A stretch of DNA of 64,000 nucleotides from Acinetobacter johnsonii CIP 64.6 (lineage in GTDB: Bacteria; Pseudomonadota; Gammaproteobacteria; Pseudomonadales; Moraxellaceae): positions 1-64,000 of the forward strand of contig NZ_KB849234.1 of NCBI RefSeq assembly GCF_000368045.1, in the 5' to 3' direction. The translations under genes and the position numbers were made by a program. Positions 46,773 through 56,394 of this stretch are shown here, in pieces (within the stretch, counting starts at the first letter, position 1; every line of letters begins with the position of its first letter). The notes under the pieces are model-generated. The model did not search any database. It saw only the letters and a program-made list of their open reading frames with translations, and had not been told where the DNA came from.

Positions 46773-47615
46773 CTAAATATGTTTCACTTTCAAGTTATCA
46801 ATTAAACGAGTTGCCCCGAGTTTTGCCGCAACGAAAAGCACTACATCTTGGTCAAATGCATCCATTTTTTGCAATGCAGGTGTGCGTGCTTCCACATAAT
46901 CCACAACAAAACCAGCTTGTGTCAATGTCGCCTTTATATTTGCTAACACATCCGCTAAAGCGGTACCAGTTTGTAGCGACTGTTCTGCCGCTTTTAAACT
47001 TTGATAAATGGTCGGTGCCTTTTGACGGTTTTCTTCGCTTAAATAACCATTACGTGAACTTAAAGCCAAACCATCTTCTGCACGTGCAATTGACACACCC
47101 ATCACTTCAAGCGGCATATTCAAATCACGAACAAACTGACGAATCACAGCCAACTGTTGATAGTCTTTTTCACCAAAGAAAGCAAAATTAGGTTGCACAA
47201 TATTGAACAGTTTCGTCACCACAACGGCGACACCATCAAAATGACCTGGACGTTGTAGACCACACAAATCATTGGTGATATCTGAAACAGTAATATTGGT
47301 CAAACGTGGGCTGTTGCCATACATTTGCTCAACCGATGGTGCAAACACGATGTCACAACCAACCTCGGCCAACAAGCGCTGATCTTGTTCCAAGGTGCGT
47401 GGGTAACTGTCAAAATCTTCATTGGGTCCAAATTGAATCGGATTCACAAAAATGCTGACTACAACCACATCACAGAGTTTTTTCGCTTCACGTACAAGGT
47501 TCAAATGCCCCTGATGCAAGTTGCCCATAGTCGGGACGAAACCAATACTTTTTCGAGCCGTTCGCGCAGGGTTCAATGATGCTGAGAGGCCTTGGATCGT
47601 GGTTTCAGTTTTCAT
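46773..47615 (-). CDS. panC: pantothenate synthetase
   Basis: The 280-aa enzyme condenses pantoate with beta-alanine using ATP. Class I synthetase-type motifs are FVPTMGNLHQGHLNLV near residue 27, IFVNPIQFGPNEDF, and FFGEKDYQQLAVI, and a KMDAFDQD-containing C-terminal domain follows. It starts 3 bp after panB, so both pantoate steps are coupled. Confidence 0.98.
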   Translation of the reverse strand: MKTETTIQGLSASLNPARTARKSIGFVPTMGNLHQGHLNLVREAKKLCDVVVVSIFVNPIQFGPNEDFDSYPRTLEQDQRLLAEVGCDIVFAPSVEQMYGNSPRLTNITVSDITNDLCGLQRPGHFDGVAVVVTKLFNIVQPNFAFFGEKDYQQLAVIRQFVRDLNMPLEVMGVSIARAEDGLALSSRNGYLSEENRQKAPTIYQSLKAAEQSLQTGTALADVLANIKATLTQAGFVVDYVEARTPALQKMDAFDQDVVLFVAAKLGATRLIDNLKVKHI

Positions 47616-47618
47616 GTT

Positions 47619-48428
47619 TTACAGCTCGACTTGGAATGTTTGTTCTTTTGCAGGGAATGAGCTATCAAGCACCGCTGCATGGTATGCCTTGAACGCATCC
47701 AAAATCGCCGTTTCCCCTGCTTGTTCTTTCATAAAGTTACGCACAAATTTTGCAACACGACCAAAAGTCAGTCCAAGCATGTCTTGTACCACCAAGACTT
47801 GACCATCGGTATCCACACCTGCGCCAATGCCAATGACAGGTACATGTGGGAACAACTCACTAATTTCTTTCCCGAGCTGCGCAGGCACACACTCTAATAA
47901 CAGCACCGCAGCACCCGCATCAACCACCGCTTGGCAGTCCGCAATTAATTGATCTGCCGCTTCACGTGTGCGTGCTTGTAATTTATAGCCACCAAACACA
48001 TGTACAGACTGTGGGGTTAAACCTAAGTGTACACATACAGGAATACCGTTGCGTGTCAAAACCTGAACCGTTTCAGCCAGCCATGCTCCACCTTCGACTT
48101 TGACCATTTGCGCGCCCGCTTGCATCACTACTTTTGAGCTTTGCAAAGCATCATTTAAGGTGGCATAGCTCATAAAAGGTAAGTCAGTCATGATCAAGGC
48201 ATGCTGGTTACCACGGCGTACAGCTGCGGTATGGTAAGCCATATCTTCAACTGTAACAGGCAAAGTGGAATCACGACCTTGAATGGCCATACCTAGCGAA
48301 TCTCCAATTAAAATGGTATCAATTTCAGCAAGTTCCATTGCCTTTGCCATACTTGCATCATAGCAAGTCAGGCAGGAAAATTTGCGACCTTCTGCTTTAA
48401 ATTTTCTTAAGTCATTTAAACTAATCAT
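47619..48428 (-). CDS. panB: 3-methyl-2-oxobutanoate hydroxymethyltransferase
   Basis: The 269-aa enzyme transfers a hydroxymethyl group from methylene-tetrahydrofolate to alpha-ketoisovalerate, the first pantothenate-specific step. The conserved FSCLTCYDASMAKAMELAEI and ILIGDSLGMAIQGRDSTLPV segments and a metal-binding Asp/Glu set are visible. The ATG at 48428 is preceded by AAAGGAAT. A TTG just before is not needed. It shares the folate link with folK, 36 bp upstream. Confidence 0.98.
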   Translation of the reverse strand: MISLNDLRKFKAEGRKFSCLTCYDASMAKAMELAEIDTILIGDSLGMAIQGRDSTLPVTVEDMAYHTAAVRRGNQHALIMTDLPFMSYATLNDALQSSKVVMQAGAQMVKVEGGAWLAETVQVLTRNGIPVCVHLGLTPQSVHVFGGYKLQARTREAADQLIADCQAVVDAGAAVLLLECVPAQLGKEISELFPHVPVIGIGAGVDTDGQVLVVQDMLGLTFGRVAKFVRNFMKEQAGETAILDAFKAYHAAVLDSSFPAKEQTFQVEL

Positions 48429-48464
48429 CAAACTATTCCTTTCAACATCTTTAGCTCGGCTAAA

Positions 48465-48953
48465 TTAAATCTCTGCCCAATTGCCTGCATCCAGCACGCT
48501 CAACGTGGGTTGTTGTACAACAGGCAACTGTTTCAACGCAATACCATCAATGTGTAAATTGGGGTCTAAATCAAGCAATGGAATCAACACAAAATCACGC
48601 TCCATCACACCGACATGTGGCACAGTTAAGCGTTCATGCTGAATTTTCTCTTCTGCATAGATCAGTAAATCTAAATCTAAAGTACGTTCACCCCAATGGC
48701 GTAAACGTACACGTCCCGACTCTTGTTCAAAACGTTGCAATTCATCCAGCAAGGCCAACGGCGCCAAGTTTGTGCTGAGTTGCACCACGGCATTTAAATA
48801 ATTGGGTTGGTCTTGCGGCCCCATCGGTGGGCTTTGATACAGCTTGGAGATCTTCACATCGCCAAGACTGGCCAACTTGTGCACCGCTTCAGTCAAAATC
48901 ACTTTAGAGTCGCCTAAGTTGCTACCTAGACCAATGTACGTGACGATGCTCAT
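48465..48953 (-). CDS. folK: 6-hydroxymethyl-dihydropterin pyrophosphokinase
   Basis: The 162-aa folate enzyme transfers pyrophosphate from ATP to hydroxymethyl-dihydropterin. It keeps YIGLGSNLGDSK, PPMGPQDQPNYLNAVVQL and the RLRHWGERTLDLDLLIY signature. Its ATG overlaps the pcnB stop (ATGA), so it is coupled to pcnB, an order also seen in Pseudomonas. panB follows. Confidence 0.97.
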   Translation of the reverse strand: MSIVTYIGLGSNLGDSKVILTEAVHKLASLGDVKISKLYQSPPMGPQDQPNYLNAVVQLSTNLAPLALLDELQRFEQESGRVRLRHWGERTLDLDLLIYAEEKIQHERLTVPHVGVMERDFVLIPLLDLDPNLHIDGIALKQLPVVQQPTLSVLDAGNWAEI

Positions 48954-50419
48954 TGTGTCGGCCCAAAAATCACGCTGCTTAAATCACGCTGAACACGTTT
49001 ACGTTTTAAAATTGGGTGGTCTGCACCAATCTCGGTTGAGCTATGACCTGCTCCCGTACCAATCTGGGTACGAGCTTCAGCGTGTTGCTTCGGTTTACGT
49101 GCACGACGACTGCGCGATTCTTGCTCTTGCACCAGAGGCTCAATTTCATGACTTACCGTTTTGGCAATCGCCGCTTCTTCAGCACTTGCTTTACCACTGC
49201 GACGTGATTTTGCACGTTGGCGGTTATATTGGCTGATGGCACGTTCTTTTTCATCGGTGCTCATCAACTGATAGGCATCCCACCACTGTCCCATGCCGAG
49301 CGTACCCTCATCACCGGATTTTTCGCGAAGCAACAAGAAGTCAAAGCCTGCACGGAAACGTGCATGGCTAGATAAGGCTTGAATTTGCTGTGCTTTCGGG
49401 TTGAGTAGTCGAGTTTGCATTTCCCACACTTCACGAATGAAGGTTTCGGCAAAGCGCGGAATAATAGTCCGCGTGGCTTGGCGTTTTAATACATCAAGTC
49501 CCGCTTGTGCACGAGCTTCAGCCGCAACCATACCTTTACTGCTATAAAACTCACAACGCTCTAAGAACGGCTGCCATAACAACACCGCATAGAAAAATGC
49601 AGGGTTGATGGTTTTGCCCACTTGAATACGCTGATCGGTATTTTTAGCGGCACGTTCAATAAATGGGGTGATATTCGGTTGGATATCTGCAAATAACTGC
49701 TTCCAAATGCCGAAGTCGATCAGCATTGGCAACACACGATTTAAATGTCCCATCGTGAACAGCTTCTGAGATTCATCATATAAACGGTGCGGTGAAACAT
49801 CGCGTAGCAACTGCGTCATTTCCAAGGTGAAAACGTCGAGAATTTGCTGATCGATTGAGAAACCTAATTTTGCAGCAAAACGCAAAGTCCGTAGCATTCG
49901 CACAGGATCTTCTTCAAAACGCGTTTGTGCATCGCCCAGTAGACGTAAGGTTTTATTTTTAATGTCATCCACAGCATGACAGAAATCTAAGACAACGCCC
50001 TTGCGTGGCTGATAGTACATTGCATTAATTGAAAAATCGCGGCGAGCAAAGTCTTGCTCTATCGTGCCCCAATTGTTATCACGCAAAATCATGCCTTGCG
50101 CAGAGGTGACTTCTTTCTTCGGCGGTGCACGGAAAGTTGCCACTTCAACCAACTCACGACCTGAATAGACATGAGCCAGCTCAAAACGGCGCCCGATAAT
50201 ACGGCAACGTCGTCCGAAAACTTCTTTTACCTGTGACGGTGTTGCATTGGTCACTGCATCAAAATCTTTGGGATTTAGGCCAAGCATCATATCTCGGACA
50301 CCGCCACCGACGATATACGCTTCATAGCCTGCCTTAGTTAATGCATCGATCACATCTAAAATGTAAGAAGGTAATTGAGCGGTTGATAAACCACATTTTG
50401 ACGCGCGCAAAGTTTGCAA
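48950..50419 (-). CDS. pcnB: poly(A) polymerase I
   Basis: The 489-aa nucleotidyltransferase adds poly(A) tails that promote RNA decay. The class II catalytic motif YIVGGGVRDMMLGLNPKDFDAVTNA sits near residue 38. The RNA-binding RFFEEDPVRMLRTLRFAAKLGFS-type segment follows, and a basic tail (RRSGKASAEEAAI, SRSRRARKPKQH) is at the end. The frame opens with a TTG at 50417-50419 with AGGAG ten bases upstream. There is no nearby ATG, so this start is likely but not proven. folK overlaps its stop. Confidence 0.94.
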   Translation of the reverse strand: MQTLRASKCGLSTAQLPSYILDVIDALTKAGYEAYIVGGGVRDMMLGLNPKDFDAVTNATPSQVKEVFGRRCRIIGRRFELAHVYSGRELVEVATFRAPPKKEVTSAQGMILRDNNWGTIEQDFARRDFSINAMYYQPRKGVVLDFCHAVDDIKNKTLRLLGDAQTRFEEDPVRMLRTLRFAAKLGFSIDQQILDVFTLEMTQLLRDVSPHRLYDESQKLFTMGHLNRVLPMLIDFGIWKQLFADIQPNITPFIERAAKNTDQRIQVGKTINPAFFYAVLLWQPFLERCEFYSSKGMVAAEARAQAGLDVLKRQATRTIIPRFAETFIREVWEMQTRLLNPKAQQIQALSSHARFRAGFDFLLLREKSGDEGTLGMGQWWDAYQLMSTDEKERAISQYNRQRAKSRRSGKASAEEAAIAKTVSHEIEPLVQEQESRSRRARKPKQHAEARTQIGTGAGHSSTEIGADHPILKRKRVQRDLSSVIFGPTQ

Positions 50420-50555
50420 AAGCCGCTGTCTCCTACGCCTAAACGTAAAATTCTAAGATGACGCTAATCATATATCTAACACAATCAAAGGGCAATTTGA
50501 TTATCGAAAGCAAAGCAGGATTCTGATCAATTCACCAATAAATGACACCGCTTTT

Positions 50556-50954
50556 TCACAAGCCCAAACGGGTTTTATTTTTTGCAAAAATTGCCGGTCC
50601 AATCCCGCGCACCTGTTGTAGCTCATCTATGCTCTTAAATGGCCCTTGTTTCTGGCGATAGGCCACGATTGCCTGTGCCTTTTTTAGACCCACACCCTGA
50701 AGCTGCTGTAACTGATCGACACTGGCTTGATTTAAACTAATTTTATTTGCACTCGACACAGGTTGGGCCTGAACAGGAGACACAGCACGTTTCACGCTTT
50801 TAGGGGCTTGAATACGATCATCCCAGGCCTGCTGCTCTGTTTTCCAGTTCAGGTAGTTCTGATCAAAAGACTGTGCATAACTACTGGGTATCCAAGCCAG
50901 TAAACTCAGTAATAACAACGCAATGATCAACAAACTTACTTTTATTTTTATCAA
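50556..50954 (-). CDS. ComEA-like helix-hairpin-helix protein
   Basis: The 132-aa protein has an N-terminal signal peptide (cleavage near SSYA/QSF), a short linker and a C-terminal double helix-hairpin-helix (NQASVDQLQQLQGVGLKKAQAIVAYR and ELQQVRGIGPAIFAKNKTRL). In ComEA such a domain binds incoming DNA in the periplasm during natural transformation, a trait common in Acinetobacter. It may instead be another HhH secreted protein. It lies between mazG (18 bp) and pcnB. Confidence 0.85.
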   Translation of the reverse strand: MIKIKVSLLIIALLLLSLLAWIPSSYAQSFDQNYLNWKTEQQAWDDRIQAPKSVKRAVSPVQAQPVSSANKISLNQASVDQLQQLQGVGLKKAQAIVAYRQKQGPFKSIDELQQVRGIGPAIFAKNKTRLGL

Positions 50955-50972
50955 TTCAAGCCACCATTTTTA

Positions 50973-51734
50973 TTATTTCAGTTGTAATTTCGCTTGCTCC
51001 CACAGTTGATCCATTTCTTCTAAGGACATCTGCTCAATCTTTTTTTGTTGTTGCAAAGCTTGATCTTCAATGAAAGCAAAACGAGTGCGAAATTTATGAA
51101 TCGTACTCAAAAGCGACATTTCGCTTGAGATGCCCAGTTTACGTCCAACATTGATCATTGAAAATAAACAATCGCCAAATTCATCTGCTATTTCATCGGA
51201 ATTTTGCTGTTGAACCGCATGTTTCAATTCAGCTAATTCTTCTTCAAGCTTGGCATAAGCACCGGCTACATCAGGAAAGTCAAAACCGATCTGTGCTGCA
51301 TTTTTTTGAATCTGTTCCGCTTGTTGTAAGGCTGGGCCATGCTTGATGCTGTCTAATCTTGACTGTTCCTTACCTTGTTTTTCCTGTTGTTTAATTTGCT
51401 TCCAAAGCTCGCCCACATCTTCGGCAGACAAAGCTGAAAACTGCTGTGCTTGAAAGACATGGGGATGACGACGAACCAGTTTTTCTGTGATGGCATGGAC
51501 CACATCTTGAAAATTAAAAGCCCCTTGCTCGGCATACATCTGTGACTGGAACACCACCTGTAGCAGTAAATCACCCAACTCATCGCGCACCTCATCAGCT
51601 TTACCTGAACGCACAGCGGCTTCAACTTCATAAGCCTCTTCAATGGCATAGCGGGTTAAGCTTTCTGGGGTTTGTTGTTGATCCCATGGACATTTTTCAC
51701 GTAATTCACGCATCACGTTCAGCAATTGTTCCAT
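50973..51734 (-). CDS. mazG: nucleoside triphosphate pyrophosphohydrolase MazG
   Basis: The 253-aa protein is a tandem MazG-type NTP pyrophosphohydrolase that clears aberrant nucleotides and can lower (p)ppGpp in E. coli. The first domain has LREKCPWDQQQTPESLTRYAIEEAYEVEAAV and DELGDLLLQVVFQSQMY; the second has YAKLEEELAELKHAV and IADEFGDCLFSMINVGRKLG, with its EExxE-type metal sites. It starts the long minus run that ends with darP. In Pseudomonas mazG follows relA directly; here an SDR gene lies between. Confidence 0.94.
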   Translation of the reverse strand: MEQLLNVMRELREKCPWDQQQTPESLTRYAIEEAYEVEAAVRSGKADEVRDELGDLLLQVVFQSQMYAEQGAFNFQDVVHAITEKLVRRHPHVFQAQQFSALSAEDVGELWKQIKQQEKQGKEQSRLDSIKHGPALQQAEQIQKNAAQIGFDFPDVAGAYAKLEEELAELKHAVQQQNSDEIADEFGDCLFSMINVGRKLGISSEMSLLSTIHKFRTRFAFIEDQALQQQKKIEQMSLEEMDQLWEQAKLQLK

Positions 51735-51852
51735 GTTTATCTCTCTTCAAAAATCATATTGATAAAAATTACATTATGACGGCATTCATTTGTTATGCTC
51801 AATCCAATCACAACAATAACATCAAGAAAAAGAGCAACAAGGAGCAGTTTCA

Positions 51853-52620
51853 ATGCGCAGTATTTTGATTAGCGGTGCGGCCCAAGGTATTGGTGCAGCG
51901 ATCGCCCGTTTATTTTATGCACATCATTATAAAGTGGGAATTTACGACATCAATAGCGCTCAAGCCCAACAGTTGGCAGCTAGCCTCGGCCCAAATGCCA
52001 AAGCAGGACAACTCGATGTTTCCAACTATCAAGACTGGCAAACGGCTTTAGCCGAGTTTGTCGCATGGGCGGGCGAGCTCAATATCTTGGTCAATAATGC
52101 AGGAATTCTATTCTCAGGGCCTTTTGAACGAACAGAGATCAGCGCACATCACAAAACTATCTCTATCAATGTCAATGGTGTACTGAATGGCTGTCATGCT
52201 GCATTGCCCTACCTCAAACAAGCGAATTTTTCCCGCATCATCAATCTTTCTTCAGCTTCAGCCATCTATGGTCAAGCCGATTTAGTCTCGTACTCGGCCA
52301 GTAAGTTTGCGGTACGCGGCATCACCGAAGGCTTAGATACCGAATGGCAAAAATATGGCATTCGCGTATTAGATGTCATGCCGCTATTTGTACAAACTGC
52401 CATGGTGCAAGATATGCAAGCGAAGAGTATTCAAAACATGGGAGTACACTTAACTGCAGAAGATGTAGCGCACCACGTTTTTCAACGTGCTGTTGCAAAA
52501 GATACGGCACTCACTGCAACCCATCAAGCCTTGGGTGCCAAAGCCAAGCTTTTATTTCAACTGAGTAAAATCAGTCCTCAATTTCTCAATCGCCTGACCA
52601 ATTTGTACCTTTCCAAATAA
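51853..52620 (+). CDS. short-chain dehydrogenase/reductase
   Basis: The 255-aa classical SDR has the cofactor motif LISGAAQGIGAAIARLF, the structural NNAG, the catalytic Ser in NLSSASAIYG and the YSASK motif. The basic/acidic pattern after the second strand (GIYDINSAQAQ) with Asp favours NAD over NADP, but this is tentative. The substrate is unknown. It is inserted between relA and mazG on the opposite strand and ends at a perfect palindromic terminator. Confidence 0.9.
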   Translation: MRSILISGAAQGIGAAIARLFYAHHYKVGIYDINSAQAQQLAASLGPNAKAGQLDVSNYQDWQTALAEFVAWAGELNILVNNAGILFSGPFERTEISAHHKTISINVNGVLNGCHAALPYLKQANFSRIINLSSASAIYGQADLVSYSASKFAVRGITEGLDTEWQKYGIRVLDVMPLFVQTAMVQDMQAKSIQNMGVHLTAEDVAHHVFQRAVAKDTALTATHQALGAKAKLLFQLSKISPQFLNRLTNLYLSK

Positions 52621-52650
52621 AAAGAGCCTGCAATTGCAGGCTCTTTCTTT
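52621..52650. terminator. palindromic bidirectional terminator
   Basis: The palindrome AAAGAGCCTGCA/TGCAGGCTCTTT (52621-52646, perfectly self-complementary) has a weak T-rich tail. It lies between the SDR gene and relA. Confidence 0.8.
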
Positions 52651-52659
52651 TCAATTCGC

Positions 52660-54966
52660 TTAGTTACCTTGCACCAAACGACGCGCACTAATAATGCCTG
52701 GTTGTTGCTCTAACCGCGCCAACAGTTTTGATAATTGTGATAAACCCTTCACTTCAATCAACAATTTCATATTGGCAATACCGTCTGCTTCAGAGATGGT
52801 GTTGACCTGACGAATATTGATTTGATCGGAGAAAATCACTTGGGTCAAATCTTTAAGCAAACCACGGCGATCATAAGCTTCCACCACAATCTGTACACTC
52901 TGACCACGCGTTGGTTGCATTTCCCAATCGGCTTCTACTGCGCGTTCAGGTTCATTTTGAATCATGCGTAAGTAGTCAGGACATGCCACTTTATGGATGC
53001 TCACCCCACGGTTCAAGGTGATATAACCCGCAATTGACTCACCATGCACAGGCTGACAACACTGCGCCACATGCAGCTCAACGTTATCTAAACCATCAAT
53101 CAGAATGCCATGCGCTGACAAGGTATGACTAGCACGTGGATTCAACGTCGGCTTCAGCACCAGTTCAGGTTCGTCCTGATCCAAATGCATATGACGGTTC
53201 ACCTGATTGATCAAAGCATGCAGGCTAATGTCACCATTGACCAGTGCAATCAGAATATCTTCACCCGCTTTGACATTGAAATGATTGCAGTAATCATTCA
53301 AATCAATACTTTTTGGGTGAATTGCTAAACGTGAAAGTTCTTTATTTAAAAGGTCACGGCCCACTTCCAAGTTTTTGCTGCGGTCTTGTTGTCTAAACCA
53401 ATGGCGCAGCTTGTCACGCGCACGTGCCGTCTTGATGTAACCTAAAGAGTTCACCAACCAATCACGGTTTGGCTCACGGTCTTTCTTGGTTAAAATTTCA
53501 ACTTGCTCACCCGTTTTTAAGGTATAAGTCAGCGGAACATAGCGCTGATTCACTCGCGCGGCATAACACTTATTACCGACTTGAGTATGCACATGATAGG
53601 CAAAATCGAGTACTGTCGAACCACGTGGTAGCTCTTTAATATCGCCATCACGGCTAAACACATAAATCTTCTCAAAGTCTTCAAAATCTTGAATTTGCTC
53701 AAAATTTTCAGAGTCTTCATCCGACTTATGTACATTCGCATCATTGCGCTCTTGATAGTGTTCAAGTACTGCACGCAATGAATGTAAACGATGGTTAAAA
53801 GAGCGATCGGTATTCTTACCGCCCTCTTTATAGTTAAAGTGCGAACACACCCCAAGCTCTGCTTCTTCATGCATGCTCTTGGTACGAATCTGAACTTCCA
53901 GTGATTTGTTTTCCGCAATCACAGCCGTATGCAGTGAGCGGTAACCATTGGCTTTCGGGTTGGTAATATAGTCATCAAACTGATGCGGTATATGCCGCCA
54001 AATTTGATGCACAATCCCCAGCGAGTGATAGCACTCAGGTACGGTTTTAACCAAGACTCGAACGGCACGAATGTCATAGAGCTGATCGAAGCTCAGGTTC
54101 TTACTTTTCATTTTTCGATAAATCGAATAAATGTGTTTTACCCTGCCGCTAATTTCAGCTTCAATGCCATGCTCATTCAAAGATGCACGCAGTTTATCAA
54201 TCACAAACTGAATATATTGCTCACGCTCCAGTCGCTTTTCATTCAGCAGCGTCGCAATTTCTTTATAGCGATCGGGTGCTAAATAGCGAAAGGCTAAATC
54301 TTCCAGTTCCCACTTTAACTGCGCAATCCCTAAACGGTGTGCCAGAGGTGAGTAAATGGTTAAGATTTCTCGTGCTACACGCTCTTGACGTTCTTTAGAT
54401 GAAGTCGCCAATTCACGCAGTGCATAAGTTCGCTCAGCCAATTTGATCAGTACAACGCGCACGTCTTCCGTCACCGAAATCAACATTTTATAAATGCCGT
54501 TTAAGTGCTCGCGCTGATTGTTATTAAAGTGATCTTCGAGACGTTTATTCTGCTCAATGAGGTCGGACAACTTACCCATGGCCAAAGTGCCTTTGACCAG
54601 TGCATGCACTTGTTCGCCAAAATGCTCTTGTACTTCCGCCAAAGGAATCACGCCTTCGCGTACACCACGATAGAGCATCGCAGCAGCCAAGGTGTCTTCA
54701 TCGACATGTAAATGGGCCAGAATATCCGCCATTTCAATACCGGTATAAAAGGTATTGGAACGATGATTAACCGTGGTTTCTAACTCTTTTTGTAAAGTCA
54801 AATTGGCAACTTCTTCGAGTTGCTCAAGCTTCGCATCATCTAATATGCTTCGAACACGATCTAACCATTCAGCCAAATCATGTTGAGCTTGTTCGGCATG
54901 CTCTACAGTCGCCTCCTGAGACAACTCATTGAGTCGCCCAGGTAGTTGCTCACGTACTGTGACCAT
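52660..54966 (-). CDS. relA: (p)ppGpp synthetase RelA, degenerate hydrolase domain
   Basis: The 768-aa stringent-response enzyme makes (p)ppGpp on amino-acid-starved ribosomes. The hydrolase region reads LAAAMLYRGVREGVI where active SpoT has an HD..ED pattern, so hydrolysis should be lost. The synthetase region has RVKHIYSIYRKMKSKN and YDIRAVRV...HQFDDYITNPKANGYRSLHTAV. TGS (about 430-490), helical, zinc-finger-like CCQP and ACT domains follow. It is last in cysM-exonuclease-rlmD-relA and 33 bp after rlmD. A second Rel/Spo gene (SpoT) must exist elsewhere. Confidence 0.95.
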   Translation of the reverse strand: MVTVREQLPGRLNELSQEATVEHAEQAQHDLAEWLDRVRSILDDAKLEQLEEVANLTLQKELETTVNHRSNTFYTGIEMADILAHLHVDEDTLAAAMLYRGVREGVIPLAEVQEHFGEQVHALVKGTLAMGKLSDLIEQNKRLEDHFNNNQREHLNGIYKMLISVTEDVRVVLIKLAERTYALRELATSSKERQERVAREILTIYSPLAHRLGIAQLKWELEDLAFRYLAPDRYKEIATLLNEKRLEREQYIQFVIDKLRASLNEHGIEAEISGRVKHIYSIYRKMKSKNLSFDQLYDIRAVRVLVKTVPECYHSLGIVHQIWRHIPHQFDDYITNPKANGYRSLHTAVIAENKSLEVQIRTKSMHEEAELGVCSHFNYKEGGKNTDRSFNHRLHSLRAVLEHYQERNDANVHKSDEDSENFEQIQDFEDFEKIYVFSRDGDIKELPRGSTVLDFAYHVHTQVGNKCYAARVNQRYVPLTYTLKTGEQVEILTKKDREPNRDWLVNSLGYIKTARARDKLRHWFRQQDRSKNLEVGRDLLNKELSRLAIHPKSIDLNDYCNHFNVKAGEDILIALVNGDISLHALINQVNRHMHLDQDEPELVLKPTLNPRASHTLSAHGILIDGLDNVELHVAQCCQPVHGESIAGYITLNRGVSIHKVACPDYLRMIQNEPERAVEADWEMQPTRGQSVQIVVEAYDRRGLLKDLTQVIFSDQINIRQVNTISEADGIANMKLLIEVKGLSQLSKLLARLEQQPGIISARRLVQGN

Positions 54967-54999
54967 ACCCTTCTCCTACACTTTTACGCTTCATATACT

Positions 55000-56388
55000 T
55001 TAATCGTTTATCTCATTATCTTTTTCAAACAATGCTATCGACTCAACGTGGCCTGTGTGGGTAAACATGTCCATCACACCGGCTTTGACTAATCGATAAC
55101 CCTGCTGTACCAACAGCCCCGCATCCCTTGCGAGTGTCGCTGGATTACACGACACGTAAACGATTCTTTTTGCACCAAAGTTAGGCATATAATGCATTAT
55201 TTCCTCTGCGCCTGCACGTGGAGGATCTATCAATAATGCATCAAATCCTTGATTTGCCCAAGAATGATGCGAGAAATCTTTTGTTAAATCTTGTGAAAAG
55301 AACTTCAACTGGTGAAGCGCATTACGTTCCGCATTTTCTGCACCACGTTGAACCATTTCTTCACTGCCTTCAACACCAACCACTTGTCCTGTTGCGCCCA
55401 CGCATCGAGCCAAAGGCAAAGAGAAATTTCCTAGACCACAGAACAAATCGAGAACGCGTTCTCCTTGTTTTAAATCTAGCAAGTCACATGCCAATTTCAC
55501 CATTTGCGGGTTAATGGTTGAGTTTACTTGAGTAAAGTCGTGTGGGTTAAATCCAAATGCCACATCAAAATCATTTAAACGATAATGTAAACGCATCTCT
55601 GCATGTTCATCATCCATACGCTTTAGACTGTCTGGACCAGCAGCTTGTAAATACAATTGCCACCCTCTGTCTAACGCAAATTGTTTTAATCGGTTGACAT
55701 CCTCTGTGTTTAATTTTTCAGTATGTCGTACCGTGAGGGCGATGTCACAATCCCCCATGGCCAATTCTATATGACCAATGGCCGCTTTGGCTGTTAGACT
55801 TTGGAGTAACTGCTTCAAGCGTGTGATTGAACCAAACGCTTGATCTAACACCATACAACGATCAATTGAAGTCAGTTTATTGGTTTGACGCTCTCGAAAA
55901 CCCACGACCAATTGGTCTTTATGTGGCAAATAACGCACCCCAATGCGTGCTTTACGACGGTAGTCTTCACGTAAAGAGCGCAAAGGCGGCAACCATTGTT
56001 CAGGTTGAATCCCCGCAAAATGCTGCAAATGCGATTTAAGCACATCTTGCTTTAAGCGAATTTGTTCATCGGGATGAATATGCTGCATATTACAGCCACC
56101 ACAGCTTTTAAAATGCGGGCATTTCGGCTCAACCCGAAAAGCAGAGGCTTCACTGAGGAGTTGAACAGCATCGGCTTCCTCTAAACGCTTTACCGCATGG
56201 GTAATCTGTGCTTTGACGGTTTCACCCGGCAATGCATAACTAATAAAGACTTTTTTACCCTGCTTGTCTGCAGGATGGTCTGGATGCGAACCATAGTGCG
56301 CTATGCCGCGTCCTTCATGCGAAAGTGACTCAACCTGAAAAATATAACTGGGTTGTTGAGTTGGACGAGGTTTGGCTCTATGTTTCAT
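55000..56388 (-). CDS. rlmD: 23S rRNA m5U1939 methyltransferase RlmD (RumA)
   Basis: The 462-aa protein methylates 23S U1939 using SAM. An N-terminal TRAM domain (about 15-75) precedes a 4Fe-4S cluster Cys set (CPHFKSCGGCNMQH). The methyltransferase domain has VLDLFCGLGNFSLPLA and the catalytic/SAM motif DPPRAGAEEIM with VSCNPATLARD. It starts 6 bp after the exonuclease gene. cysM-rlmD-relA is also the order known in Pseudomonas. Confidence 0.95.
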   Translation of the reverse strand: MKHRAKPRPTQQPSYIFQVESLSHEGRGIAHYGSHPDHPADKQGKKVFISYALPGETVKAQITHAVKRLEEADAVQLLSEASAFRVEPKCPHFKSCGGCNMQHIHPDEQIRLKQDVLKSHLQHFAGIQPEQWLPPLRSLREDYRRKARIGVRYLPHKDQLVVGFRERQTNKLTSIDRCMVLDQAFGSITRLKQLLQSLTAKAAIGHIELAMGDCDIALTVRHTEKLNTEDVNRLKQFALDRGWQLYLQAAGPDSLKRMDDEHAEMRLHYRLNDFDVAFGFNPHDFTQVNSTINPQMVKLACDLLDLKQGERVLDLFCGLGNFSLPLARCVGATGQVVGVEGSEEMVQRGAENAERNALHQLKFFSQDLTKDFSHHSWANQGFDALLIDPPRAGAEEIMHYMPNFGAKRIVYVSCNPATLARDAGLLVQQGYRLVKAGVMDMFTHTGHVESIALFEKDNEIND

Positions 56389-56394
56389 GTGTAC

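Noticed and set aside
46763..47191. 142-aa plus-strand frame opposite panC
   Set aside because: It is antisense to the well-supported panC, with no SD and no family match.
48844..49236. 130-aa plus-strand frame opposite folK/pcnB
   Set aside because: It is an antisense shadow of two confirmed genes.
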